From: an uncultured Bacteroidota bacterium
GTDB taxonomy: Bacteria; Bacteroidota; Bacteroidia; JADZBD01
Direction of reading: 5' to 3'
Assembly: GCA_937924855.1 (NCBI GenBank)
Contig: CALEYQ010000048.1
Span: forward strand, 1-42,149
DNA: 42,149 nucleotides
Shown here: positions 23,689-31,850 of the stretch, one piece after another
Numbering within the stretch: the first letter of the stretch is position 1
How the letters are laid out: each line of letters starts with the position of its first letter
Notes under the pieces: model-generated
The model's input: only the letters and a program-made list of their open reading frames with translations
Databases searched by the model: none
What the model was told of the DNA's origin: nothing
Program-made: the position numbers and the translations under genes

Positions 23689-26660
23689 ACCGCCGGTTTT
23701 CTTTTCCTTGGCCTTTCAGCCAGGGTTCCCACCAGGAGATAAACCTCTTCCTGAATCTTTGAGCGTAATCCAAGTTTAACAAGCTTGTTCACATTGGCAT
23801 CGGGGTAGACCCTGTTGGTTAGTAAAATATATACAATGCCCGTGGCCGGATCGGCCCAGGCAAATGTTCCGGTAAATCCCGAATGTCCGAATGAAAAGGG
23901 CGAAGCACAGGAACAGACCGGATTATCGCGCATGGGATCCGTTTCGGGTTTATCAAAACCTGCCCCACGGCGGTTCATGGGACAAAACTGGCAGCGGATA
24001 AACTCCGCCACCGTTGTGCTGTCGAGATATTTCTCTTCTCCGTAAACTCCGAAGTTCATGAATAGCTGCATCATGGTTGCCAAATCAGTGGCGTTGGAAA
24101 ACAATCCGGCATGCCCTCCAACCCCACCCATCATGGCAGCCCCCTGATCGTGTACATCACCCCAAACGAGTTGCTTCCTGAAAAGCGCATCGTATTCGGT
24201 GGGAACGATACGGGAAAGGGGAAACTTTTCACGGGGCTTATAGGTAGCGGTGGTCATGCCCAAGGGCCGGTAAAATCGCTTTTCAAGATAGGTGTCCAAT
24301 GACTCACCCTCATATTTTTCAATAATTTTCTGGATCATATAATAGCCCAGGTCGGAATACTTATACTCGCCTTCCTTTTTTACCTCACTTTCCAGAATGG
24401 CTTTCCAGATGGAATCTTTGTATGAAGTAAGCATGTACAAACTATCCGAAACCCGAAGTGTGTGTGTGGCGTCAGGCTTACGGGTATATAATCCGGATTT
24501 GTATTCTCCCTTCTTAACGGTTTTCATCCAAAAGGGAATCCAATCCTTCAAACCGGCCTGATGCGATAAAATTTCCCGGATTGTCAAATTCATTTTATTC
24601 GTCCCCTCCAGTTCCGGCAGGTGATAACATAAATGGTCATCGAGTTTAATCCGTCCTTTCTCCACCTGATCCATCAGGGCTGCGGTAGAAGCTGCAATTT
24701 TAGTAATGGAAGCCAGATCGTAAATATCGTTATCCGAAACGGGTCTCTTTTGTGCATAGGTATGATACCCATAACTCTTTTTATAAATCACCTTCCCGCT
24801 TTTTGCAATCAGCAGTTGTGCTCCGGGAAAGGCTTTCTCTGAAATGCCGTAATTAACCAAAGAGTCGATCTTCCGGAACTGCGAGCGTGCAATGCCAAAT
24901 TCCTCGGGCCAGGTAAAAGCAAAGCGCCCATTGCTGAAAATATCAACGCCGCTTCCGGCAGGATAAACCGCAGAAGCGGTAACCGGAAGTCGTCCCGTGG
25001 CCGACCTTCCCCCGAAAATAACCTGTGGAAGTAATTCCAGAGAATGTTCATTCTCCTCAAAACAAAACAGGACTGCTTTTGATTTATCGATATCATCAAT
25101 TTTTCCTGCCAGATAGGGGTTCCCAAAAACAGAAAGAACCACAGGACGCAGTCCGGCAATCTTTTTTAACAAGCCCCCCTGCTGGGTTGAAAACCCGAAT
25201 GAGCCGGTAGCGTTGGGACTGGTCTGGCAAATATTCACCAACACCAGATTGGCCCATTTTACGCCCGCCATCATGGAGTCCACTTCCTGGGCCTTGGCTT
25301 GTTTTGAAACGGTAAACACCTTTACCGCCGAATAATTTCCGGCTATTTCTCCGAACCCGTTAGTTTTCGGGGTTCCCAGATTAACCACCGCAATGCGCAG
25401 GGTGTCCAGTCGTTTTAACGGGAGAATGTTTCTTTCGTTCTTAAGGGCAGTAATGGATTTCCCGAATAATTTCCTGCGTAAAAACTCGCTCCGGGAGGAG
25501 TTCAGATCGGCTACCAAACCCTGTAACTCTATGGGTTTATATTTATTCAATCCGCACCATTCTTTGGCCTTCAGAATTTTTAAAACCCTTTCATCAATTT
25601 CCGCCTGGGATATTTTTCCCGTAGCTACCGCGGATTTAATTTCATCAATGGCTTTGGGAACATCCTGGGAAAAAAGAAGCACATCGTTTCCGGCCAGCAG
25701 GGCTTTCACATCTACCTCGCCCGGCTGATAAAATCCCGAAACCCCCTTCATGTTTAAGGCATCAGTAAAAATGAGTCCCTGAAACTTCATTTCTTTTTTC
25801 AGCAAATCGTTCACCACTTTAGGAGAAAGTGTGGTGGCTGTATTTGTGGTAGTGTCGAGAGCGGGAACATACAGATGAGCCACCATCATGCTGCCAATGC
25901 CCTCTTTTACAAGTTCCCGGAATGGAAAAAGTTCAAGGGAATCGAGTCGTTTCCGGGAATGTTTAATAACGGGAAGGGTTTTATGGGAATCGGCATCGGT
26001 ATCGCCATGCCCGGGGAAGTGCTTTCCGTTTGCCATTACGCCCACCGACTGCATGCCCTTCATATAGGCTACGGCTTTACGGGCCACCAGATTTTTATTT
26101 TCCCCAAACGACCGCATCATGATAACCGGGTTGGAAGGATTGTTATTTACGTCGGCTACAGGAGCCAGGTTTACATGAATTCCCATACGACGGCATTGCC
26201 TGCCAATTTCACGGCCCATTTCATAGATCAGGGAGTCGTCCGCAAGAGCACCCAATGTCATTTGCCGGGGATATGAAATGGTACTGTCGAGCCGCATGGC
26301 AAGTCCCCATTCCCCATCGATGGAAATCAGGAGGGGGATTTTGGATTTGCCTTGAAAGCGGTTTGTTAAAGCTGCCTGCCGCACCGGCCCTCCCTGAAAA
26401 AAAATCAATCCGCCGATATGATGTTTTTTGATGAGGTTCTCGATTTCATTGGCGTGTTTTGCATCTTTATTTGAATACGCCGCAACCATGAAAAGCTGCC
26501 CGATTTTCTGATCGGTGGAAAGGCCGGCAAAAACCGAATCGGCCCAGGATTTCCGGAGGGCTTTGCTTTTGGGTAAATATTCATTCCGGTTTACTCCGCT
26601 AAAGGCCAGAAAAACCAGCATAAATACTGAAAACACCCGAATAAGACCCGGCTTACGCAT
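23679..26660 (-). CDS. GH3 (NagZ-like) and beta-lactamase-fold serine hydrolase fusion
   Basis: 993 residues with a signal peptide. Residues about 40-370 are a GH3 N-terminal domain of the NagZ type: 'KHFPGHGDTDADSH' (213-226), holding the Asp-His dyad that acts as acid/base in NagZ, and nucleophile Asp300 in 'IFTDALNMKGV'. Residues about 390-590 resemble a GH3 C-terminal domain. Residues about 600-970 are a class C beta-lactamase/penicillin-binding fold: S651-x-x-K in 'LASITKIA', 'YSDLGY' in the Y-x-N position, and 'HAGLFS' as third motif. The fusion is typical of Bacteroidota and suggests combined removal of N-acetylglucosamine and a peptide or ester cleavage in peptidoglycan recycling. The hydrolase specificity is unknown. 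Confidence 0.9.
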   Translation of the reverse strand: MRKPGLIRVFSVFMLVFLAFSGVNRNEYLPKSKALRKSWADSVFAGLSTDQKIGQLFMVAAYSNKDAKHANEIENLIKKHHIGGLIFFQGGPVRQAALTNRFQGKSKIPLLISIDGEWGLAMRLDSTISYPRQMTLGALADDSLIYEMGREIGRQCRRMGIHVNLAPVADVNNNPSNPVIMMRSFGENKNLVARKAVAYMKGMQSVGVMANGKHFPGHGDTDADSHKTLPVIKHSRKRLDSLELFPFRELVKEGIGSMMVAHLYVPALDTTTNTATTLSPKVVNDLLKKEMKFQGLIFTDALNMKGVSGFYQPGEVDVKALLAGNDVLLFSQDVPKAIDEIKSAVATGKISQAEIDERVLKILKAKEWCGLNKYKPIELQGLVADLNSSRSEFLRRKLFGKSITALKNERNILPLKRLDTLRIAVVNLGTPKTNGFGEIAGNYSAVKVFTVSKQAKAQEVDSMMAGVKWANLVLVNICQTSPNATGSFGFSTQQGGLLKKIAGLRPVVLSVFGNPYLAGKIDDIDKSKAVLFCFEENEHSLELLPQVIFGGRSATGRLPVTASAVYPAGSGVDIFSNGRFAFTWPEEFGIARSQFRKIDSLVNYGISEKAFPGAQLLIAKSGKVIYKKSYGYHTYAQKRPVSDNDIYDLASITKIAASTAALMDQVEKGRIKLDDHLCYHLPELEGTNKMNLTIREILSHQAGLKDWIPFWMKTVKKGEYKSGLYTRKPDATHTLRVSDSLYMLTSYKDSIWKAILESEVKKEGEYKYSDLGYYMIQKIIEKYEGESLDTYLEKRFYRPLGMTTATYKPREKFPLSRIVPTEYDALFRKQLVWGDVHDQGAAMMGGVGGHAGLFSNATDLATMMQLFMNFGVYGEEKYLDSTTVAEFIRCQFCPMNRRGAGFDKPETDPMRDNPVCSCASPFSFGHSGFTGTFAWADPATGIVYILLTNRVYPDANVNKLVKLGLRSKIQEEVYLLVGTLAERPRKRKPAVQK

Positions 26661-26665
26661 CGCGT

Positions 26666-26673
26666 TAAAATTA
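26666..26673 (-). promoter_or_regulatory. Probable -7 promoter box (TAATTTTA) of the GH3 fusion gene
   Basis: The minus strand reads TAATTTTA, 7 of 8 to TAnnTTTG, 5 bases before the ATG at 26660. A TTTG 16 bases further upstream could be a close-spaced -33 element. Confidence 0.35.
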
Positions 26674-26713
26674 TTATACCTATCCCCGCCAAAACCGTTC
26701 CATGATTGGTTTT

Positions 26714-26734
26714 TTCAACAAAAAGTGTGTTGAA
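26714..26734. repeat. 7-bp inverted repeat between the GH3 fusion gene and mutL
   Basis: TTCAACA at 26714-26720 and TGTTGAA at 26728-26734 form a perfect stem around a 7-base loop. The genes diverge, so this is not needed as a terminator. It lies between the two promoters and could be a protein-binding site. No regulator is identified. Confidence 0.4.
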
Positions 26735-26763
26735 TAATAAAAATCACCACCCTGATTTAGTCG

Positions 26764-26771
26764 TATCTTTG
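26764..26771 (+). promoter_or_regulatory. -7 promoter box (TATCTTTG) of mutL
   Basis: A perfect TAnnTTTG box 5 bases before the mutL ATG. The longer string GTCGTATCTTTG (from 26760) also precedes uvrB. Transcription would start at about the start codon. Confidence 0.6.
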
Positions 26772-26776
26772 AAGCG

Positions 26777-28558
26777 ATGGAAAACCTGATTCGCTTACTG
26801 CCTGAGGCCGTAGCCAACCAGATTGCAGCCGGTGAGGTAATACAAAGGCCCGCCTCGGCTGTAAAAGAGTTGCTGGAAAACAGCGTTGACGCAGGAGCCA
26901 CCCGAATCGAAGTACATGTAAGAGATGCCGGCCGGTCTATGATCCGGATTATCGATAACGGCATGGGCATGAACCCCCACGATGCCAGAATGGCCTTTGA
27001 ACGGCATGCCACAAGCAAACTTAAATCTGCCGAAGATTTATTCAATATCCGCACCAAAGGTTTTCGTGGCGAAGCCCTGGCTTCCATTGCCTCAGTGGCG
27101 CAGGTGGAGCTCAAAACCAGGCTCCATAACGCCGACCTTGGCACTTCCATCCTTATTGAAGGAAGTAATCTGATAAACGAGGAATCCTGCCAAACCTCAC
27201 CCGGAACCTCCATCACGGTAAAAAATCTTTTTTTCAATGTTCCCGCCCGAAGGAATTTCCTGAAATCCGACCTGGTTGAATTCAGACATGTTTCCGAAGA
27301 ATTTCTGCGGGTTGCACTGGCCCATCCGGAAATTGAATTCCGCCTGATCCACAATCAAAATGAGGTGTTTTTTTTACCCTCAGGAAATATCCGGCAGCGC
27401 ATTACGGCCGCCTTCGGAAACAGCTACAATGAAAAACTGGTTCCCATAGAAGAAGACACCACCATTGTTAAAGCAACCGGCTTTGTAGGGAAGCCCGAAT
27501 TTGCGCGAAAAACAAGGGGAGATCAGTATTTTTTCATCAACCGCCGCTTTGTCAAAAGTCCCTACCTCCACCATGCCGTACAGGCTGCATTCACCGGACT
27601 TATTCCACGGGAGAACTTTGCTCCCTATTTTATTTATCTTGAAGTTGACCCCTCCCGCATCGATGTAAATATTCATCCGACCAAAACGGAAGTGAAGTTT
27701 GATGATGAACAAAGCATCTACAGCATCCTTCGCTCAACGGTAAAAAAAGGACTTGGAAAAAATCACATAACACCCAGCATTGACTTCGATACTGAAGCCA
27801 GTGTTGACCTGCCTCTGAATTTCGAAAACAAAACCGTTAATCCCCCGGTCATAAAAGTAAATACCGCTTACAACCCCTTCGAAAGTCCCAAAACCAAACC
27901 CAAAATTTTCGAGGGATATGAACAGCTGACCGGGAGTCCGCTTCAAACTCCGAAACCTCAAAACAGGGATTCCAACTACGGCCTCGAGACTCAGCGCGTG
28001 GAGCCGCTCTTGTTCCATCGTAAGTTTATTATCTGCCAGGTAAAGTCGGGGGTTTGGGTCATTCACTTCCGAAGAGCCCTCGAGCGGTTAACCTATGACG
28101 ACCTGCGGGAAAAAACAAGTTCGGGTCAGATACCTTCTCAGCAACTTCTCTTTCCCGAACATCTTGAAATGGGTCCGGAGAATTTCATGATTTTAAAGGA
28201 AAACATGGAGGCCATCCGTCTTTCGGGATTCGACCTGAATGAGTTTGGTCCCACCGCCTTTGTATTACACGGAACCCCCTCAGATCTTTCAGGCCCCGAT
28301 GCCATTGGATTACTGGAAGAGTTTTCCCAAAAATACCGGGAAAGCGGAGCCAATGAATTTCCCGACATTCATGATTATTTCCTGAAAATTGTATCCCGTA
28401 AAATAGCCCAGAGCCATTCCGGTTCATTCCGGCCCGGAGAGCTGAACGGCTTTATAGACCGCCTTTTTGCTTCTTCCAACCCGGCCTTAAGCCCTACCGG
28501 AAAAAAAATATTTCTTTCCTGGAGCCTTGAAGACCTTGAAAAAAAATTTGAAAACTGA
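26777..28558 (+). CDS. mutL: DNA mismatch repair protein MutL with degenerate endonuclease motifs
   Basis: 593 residues. The N-terminal GHKL ATPase is intact: 'AAGEVIQRPASAVKELLENSVDAG' (from 26825), 'DNGMGM' and 'GFRGEAL' (95-101); the transducer domain follows to about 330. MutL couples MutS mismatch recognition to strand cleavage and removal. In the C-terminal domain the usual metal-binding signature DQHA-x2-E-x4-E is replaced by H430-F-R-R-A-L-E-R-L-T-Y-D441, and the usual CPHGRP element by S572-P-T-G-K-K577. The dimerisation domain is present but the metal ligands are not, so it probably lacks endonuclease activity. It heads an apparent operon with two rhomboid genes and an EEP hydrolase; the next ATG is 8 bases away. 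Confidence 0.95.
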   Translation: MENLIRLLPEAVANQIAAGEVIQRPASAVKELLENSVDAGATRIEVHVRDAGRSMIRIIDNGMGMNPHDARMAFERHATSKLKSAEDLFNIRTKGFRGEALASIASVAQVELKTRLHNADLGTSILIEGSNLINEESCQTSPGTSITVKNLFFNVPARRNFLKSDLVEFRHVSEEFLRVALAHPEIEFRLIHNQNEVFFLPSGNIRQRITAAFGNSYNEKLVPIEEDTTIVKATGFVGKPEFARKTRGDQYFFINRRFVKSPYLHHAVQAAFTGLIPRENFAPYFIYLEVDPSRIDVNIHPTKTEVKFDDEQSIYSILRSTVKKGLGKNHITPSIDFDTEASVDLPLNFENKTVNPPVIKVNTAYNPFESPKTKPKIFEGYEQLTGSPLQTPKPQNRDSNYGLETQRVEPLLFHRKFIICQVKSGVWVIHFRRALERLTYDDLREKTSSGQIPSQQLLFPEHLEMGPENFMILKENMEAIRLSGFDLNEFGPTAFVLHGTPSDLSGPDAIGLLEEFSQKYRESGANEFPDIHDYFLKIVSRKIAQSHSGSFRPGELNGFIDRLFASSNPALSPTGKKIFLSWSLEDLEKKFEN

Positions 28559-28566
28559 TCCATTGT

Positions 28567-29382
28567 ATGTCTGAACAGGAATACCGCCCCGGGAGCTTTC
28601 AAATTCTCCCCCCCGTAGTAAAAAACCTACTGATCATTAACGGGATCTTTTTCATGGCTACGATTGTTTTCGGCTCCTCGCTAAATATTAATCTGTACGA
28701 CTGGCTGGGCTTGCACTTTTTCACGAGTCATTACTTCATGCCTCATCAGTACATTACCTACATGTTCATGCATGGAGGCTTTAGCCATATTTTCATGAAC
28801 ATGTTTGCCCTTTGGATGTTCGGCGGTGTTCTTGAAAACTATTGGGGTCCCAAAAAATTTCTGATTTTCTACATCGTTACTGCCCTGGGCGCCGGTGCCA
28901 CACACATGGGATATACCGGCTATAAATTATACCCCGCCTATACTTATGAGGCAAGTCCTTCCGTGGAAAATATGATGGCTTTTGCCGACCGGAATAAATC
29001 CATTCTGAATTACCCTGCATTTCTCGAGCTCCGTGATGCCTGGATAGCCAATCCCGACAATCCGGAATACAAAGCCCTTGCCGACCTTTATGTTTCGAAA
29101 ATAAAAACGGTGGTAAGCAACGAGCCCGTGGTGGGAGCCTCAGGAGCCGTTTTCGGATTACTGATGGCCTTTGGCATGCTCTTTCCCAACAGCCTTATTT
29201 ACATTTATTTTCTCTTTCCCATCAAGGCAAAATATTTTGTAATTATTTTCGGGCTTATAGAATTGTTCAGCGGATTTGCAGAAGTTTCCGGCGACAACGT
29301 TGCCCACTTTGCCCATCTGGGCGGTATGGTTTTTGGATTTTTTCTACTAAAATGGTGGCAGAAAAGAAAATTTAGGTATTGA
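28567..29382 (+). CDS. Rhomboid family intramembrane serine protease
   Basis: 271 residues with six or seven hydrophobic segments. The catalytic Ser lies in 'GASGAVFG' and the catalytic His in 'HFAHLGGMVFGF'; 'HGGFSHIFMNMF' (H-x3-N) in the second helix supplies the oxyanion-side residues. A hydrophilic insert of about 75 residues between helices (about 120-180) is larger than in GlpG. Rhomboids cleave substrates within or next to membrane helices. Substrates are unknown. The gene lies directly after mutL and before a second rhomboid gene. Confidence 0.92.
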   Translation: MSEQEYRPGSFQILPPVVKNLLIINGIFFMATIVFGSSLNINLYDWLGLHFFTSHYFMPHQYITYMFMHGGFSHIFMNMFALWMFGGVLENYWGPKKFLIFYIVTALGAGATHMGYTGYKLYPAYTYEASPSVENMMAFADRNKSILNYPAFLELRDAWIANPDNPEYKALADLYVSKIKTVVSNEPVVGASGAVFGLLMAFGMLFPNSLIYIYFLFPIKAKYFVIIFGLIELFSGFAEVSGDNVAHFAHLGGMVFGFFLLKWWQKRKFRY

Positions 29383-29387
29383 AGCCT

Positions 29388-30251
29388 ATGTTTGATTCAC
29401 TGATACGCGATCTCCGTTACCAACTAGCCCGGAACAATCCGGTGGTCAGAATTATTCTGATCAATGTGGCGGTTTTCATTCTTCTGAACCTGCTGGTTAG
29501 ACTCATCCTTCTGATTTCAGGATATTCAGGCCTGATGCTGGAATTAAAATTCAGGGCATTGGTTTCCTGGCTGGCCTTCCCCTTCAGCCTTTCCGAATTC
29601 ATCGTTAAACCATGGACCCTGATCACTTCTCTTTTTGTCCATGAAGGCTTTTTTCACATTTTCTGGAATCTGGTTATCCTGTTCTGGTTCGGTCAGATTT
29701 TCACGGATGTTGTCCGCAACAAATTCTACTTTACATATTTTGGCGGCGGAATATTTGCCACACTTTTTGCTTTCGCCGGATACAGTTTGTTCCCGGGCCT
29801 ATTTTCCGCAGGCTATGCATACCAGCTGATAGGAGCCAGCGGAGCCATTACCGCCATCATGCTAGCGGCTGCCACCATGGTTCCTGAATTCCGGATGAAT
29901 TTACTTTTTATCGGACCCGTAAAACTAAAATACATTGCACTGGTGGTATTAGTTCTGGATCTCATCAGTCTAACATATCAATCGAATACCGGAGGACACC
30001 TGGCGCATATCGGCGGCGGACTTTTCGGGTTCTTATTCGCCTTCAGTCTTAAAAACGGCACCGACTGGACTACCCTGATAAAATTTAAAAAGAAAACACA
30101 TCTCAAAACCGTGCATCGAAACCGTTCCCTCAGTCCACGGGAAATACAACAACGCATCGACGAAATTCTGGATAAAATAAACCGTTCGGGATACGACAGT
30201 CTGTCGAAAGATGAAAAGGAAGATTGGTTTAAATACCACGATAAAGTATAA
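29388..30251 (+). CDS. Rhomboid family protease with C-terminal DUF6576-like tail
   Basis: 287 residues from the ATG at 29388; a TTG at 29379 overlapping the previous stop is possible but less likely. Catalytic motifs are 'GASGAITAI' (Ser) and 'GGHLAHIGGGLFGF' (His), with 'HEGFFHIFWNLV' (H-x3-N) in helix 2. After the last helix comes a basic cytoplasmic linker and a helical tail, 'SPREIQQRIDEILDKI...GYDSLSKDEKEDWF', typical of the tail seen in many Bacteroidota rhomboids. The two tandem rhomboids are only distantly alike, so they probably have different substrates or form a pair. Confidence 0.9.
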   Translation: MFDSLIRDLRYQLARNNPVVRIILINVAVFILLNLLVRLILLISGYSGLMLELKFRALVSWLAFPFSLSEFIVKPWTLITSLFVHEGFFHIFWNLVILFWFGQIFTDVVRNKFYFTYFGGGIFATLFAFAGYSLFPGLFSAGYAYQLIGASGAITAIMLAAATMVPEFRMNLLFIGPVKLKYIALVVLVLDLISLTYQSNTGGHLAHIGGGLFGFLFAFSLKNGTDWTTLIKFKKKTHLKTVHRNRSLSPREIQQRIDEILDKINRSGYDSLSKDEKEDWFKYHDKV

Positions 30252-30257
30252 ACCGAT

Positions 30258-31373
30258 ATGAGCCTAATAAAACGGGCCCCTGCAACCAGGCGCTGGAAAC
30301 GGATAACCTTCAGAATATTTGCCGCTCTGACCTGGACTGCAGGAATCATGCTGGCATTTTCTTATCTGAGTCCTTTTGTGGATCCCCGCGACACCTCGAT
30401 TCCCGCTTTTGTCGGCTTAGCCTTTCTGCCCCTTCTGGTTATCAACCTGGCTCTGCTCCTTTTTTGGGTAATCACCTGGAGACGGATCGCCTTTTTGCCC
30501 TTGGTTGTCATTGCTGCAGGATGGCCAAAAACCCAACTCCTGTTCCAATTCAACAAACCCGGAAACCCGTCGGGAGAAACCCTGAAAATTTTATCCTGGA
30601 ATACCCGTTTGTTCGATTTATATAACTGGACGGGAAACAAGGAAACGAAAAGGAAAATGTTTTCCTTCCTTCAAAAAGAAGGAGCAGACATCCTTTGCTT
30701 TCAGGAATTTTATGATAATCCCGAATCATTTCCTGTCATGGACTCCCTGCTGTTTATTCAGCAGGCCAGAAATTATCATGTGGAATACTCTCTGGTAATG
30801 GGACCCCAGCATTTTGGCATTGCCACCCTTTCCCGTCACCCCATTATCAACCGGGGTGTGGTGTCTTTTCCGGAAATTTCGAACAACACCTGCATTTTTA
30901 CAGACATTGTCTGGAACAAGGACACCATCAGGGTTTATAACCTCCATTTTCAAAGCAATATGTTTTCAGAGGAGGATTATGGATTTTTTGACGGAACCAA
31001 ATCCGGAGAAAACAAAAAGGAAAAACCCAGCGGCATGAAAATTCTGGGAAAACTAAAAACCGGATTTTCAAAAAGGGCCCAACAGGCAGAAATTGTTAGA
31101 GAGCACATTCAAAAATCGCCTTACTCCGTAATAATTGCGGGCGATTTCAACGATTCACCGGTTTCATTCACTTACCGGAGAATGACAAAAAACTTCAAGG
31201 ATGCCTTCGTGGAAAAGGGAACGGGTTTTGGAAAAACTTATTCCGGAAAAGCGCCCTCTTACCGTATAGATTATATCCTACACGATGAAAAATTCCGAAC
31301 CCTTGACTTCCAGACAATTCCTGAAAACCTGTCCGACCATTACCCCATAATCGCGGTAATGGAGAAAAATTAG
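30258..31373 (+). CDS. Membrane-anchored endonuclease/exonuclease/phosphatase (EEP) family protein
   Basis: 371 residues. Three hydrophobic segments in the first 95 residues anchor it. The EEP domain (about 105-370) has 'ILSWNTRLFD' (Asn), 'DILCFQEF' (Gln-Glu metal site), 'VYNLHFQSN', 'IIAGDFNDSP' (D-x-N) and 'LSDHYPI' (D-H), the full catalytic set of the DNase I/exonuclease III/phosphatase fold. The fold cleaves phosphodiester bonds in nucleic acids, lipids or inositol phosphates. The catalytic domain is probably periplasmic, which makes a lipid or extracellular nucleic acid a better guess than DNA repair. It begins 6 bases after the second rhomboid gene and likely ends the mutL operon. Confidence 0.88.
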   Translation: MSLIKRAPATRRWKRITFRIFAALTWTAGIMLAFSYLSPFVDPRDTSIPAFVGLAFLPLLVINLALLLFWVITWRRIAFLPLVVIAAGWPKTQLLFQFNKPGNPSGETLKILSWNTRLFDLYNWTGNKETKRKMFSFLQKEGADILCFQEFYDNPESFPVMDSLLFIQQARNYHVEYSLVMGPQHFGIATLSRHPIINRGVVSFPEISNNTCIFTDIVWNKDTIRVYNLHFQSNMFSEEDYGFFDGTKSGENKKEKPSGMKILGKLKTGFSKRAQQAEIVREHIQKSPYSVIIAGDFNDSPVSFTYRRMTKNFKDAFVEKGTGFGKTYSGKAPSYRIDYILHDEKFRTLDFQTIPENLSDHYPIIAVMEKN

Positions 31374-31379
31374 GTTGGG

Positions 31380-31490
31380 TTAACTGCTGAAAACCAGTAT
31401 CAAAATGGTGACAAGGGCACCGAAAAGCCAAACAAGTGCGAAGCCGCCGGCCTCGCCGTGGCAAAAACATGTATTTAAAAACTTTTTCAT
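31380..31490 (-). CDS. Small ORF, 36 residues, predicted membrane microprotein
   Basis: A complete ORF from ATG (31490) to TAA (31380), short and easily missed. It starts M-K-K-F-L-N, has a C-F-C-H-G-E motif at residues 8-13, a Gly-rich joint and then one hydrophobic helix of about 20 residues ('ALVWLFGALVTILILVF', residues 18-34). A perfect -7 box (TATATTTG) precedes the ATG by 30 bases. The stop is 6 bases from the stop of the convergent EEP gene. Without this ORF the 165-base gap would be unusually large for this compact region. I do not recognise a family; the C-x-C-H motif could bind metal or haem, but that is speculation. Confidence 0.5.
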   Translation of the reverse strand: MKKFLNTCFCHGEAGGFALVWLFGALVTILILVFSS

Positions 31491-31520
31491 AGCGTTTAAG
31501 GCTAATTGGAATTAACTTTA

Positions 31521-31528
31521 CAAATATA
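31521..31528 (-). promoter_or_regulatory. -7 promoter box (TATATTTG) for the 36-residue ORF
   Basis: The minus strand reads TATATTTG, a full match to TAnnTTTG, 30 bases before the ATG at 31490. On the plus strand, TAACTTTA at 31513-31520 (7 of 8) could serve the gene at 31539, giving a divergent pair. Confidence 0.5.
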
Positions 31529-31538
31529 ATAATTTCTC

Positions 31539-31838
31539 ATGAGTTATGCAGGCCTGGTTTTGATTTTGGTTTTTTGCGGGGTGGGACTTTTAGTAACCCT
31601 CATTCTGACCATTATATTTTTAGCTTCCGGCAAGAAAAAAAGCGGGACTACCATGGGTATTCTGGGCGCTTTCTTTCTGGTTTGCGTTTTACTTGCGGTA
31701 ACCGAAGTTTCCAAAAAAGTAAGCACACAGACAAAAAAAGTTTTTGACAAAATAGAAAAAGACCTAAAAAAAGACCGGAAAACCGACACTCTTAAGTGGG
31801 AGGAAAGCAGTCTGGAATCGCCCGTGCACAATTTATAA
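31539..31838 (+). CDS. Small membrane protein of unknown function
   Basis: 99 residues. Two hydrophobic segments at about 4-29 and 40-54 are joined by a short basic loop ('ASGKKKSGTT'). A charged, coiled-coil-like tail follows (about 55-80, many Lys and Asp) and then a polar end. No signal cleavage site or enzyme motif is seen. I do not recognise the family. It starts a unit with the CPBP protease gene, 12 bases downstream. Confidence 0.6.
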   Translation: MSYAGLVLILVFCGVGLLVTLILTIIFLASGKKKSGTTMGILGAFFLVCVLLAVTEVSKKVSTQTKKVFDKIEKDLKKDRKTDTLKWEESSLESPVHNL

Positions 31839-31850
31839 ACTTCCCGGCTT

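Noticed and set aside
25875..26276. 133-residue plus-strand ORF inside the GH3 fusion gene
   Set aside because: It overlaps the conserved GH3 catalytic region on the other strand and shows no domain of its own.
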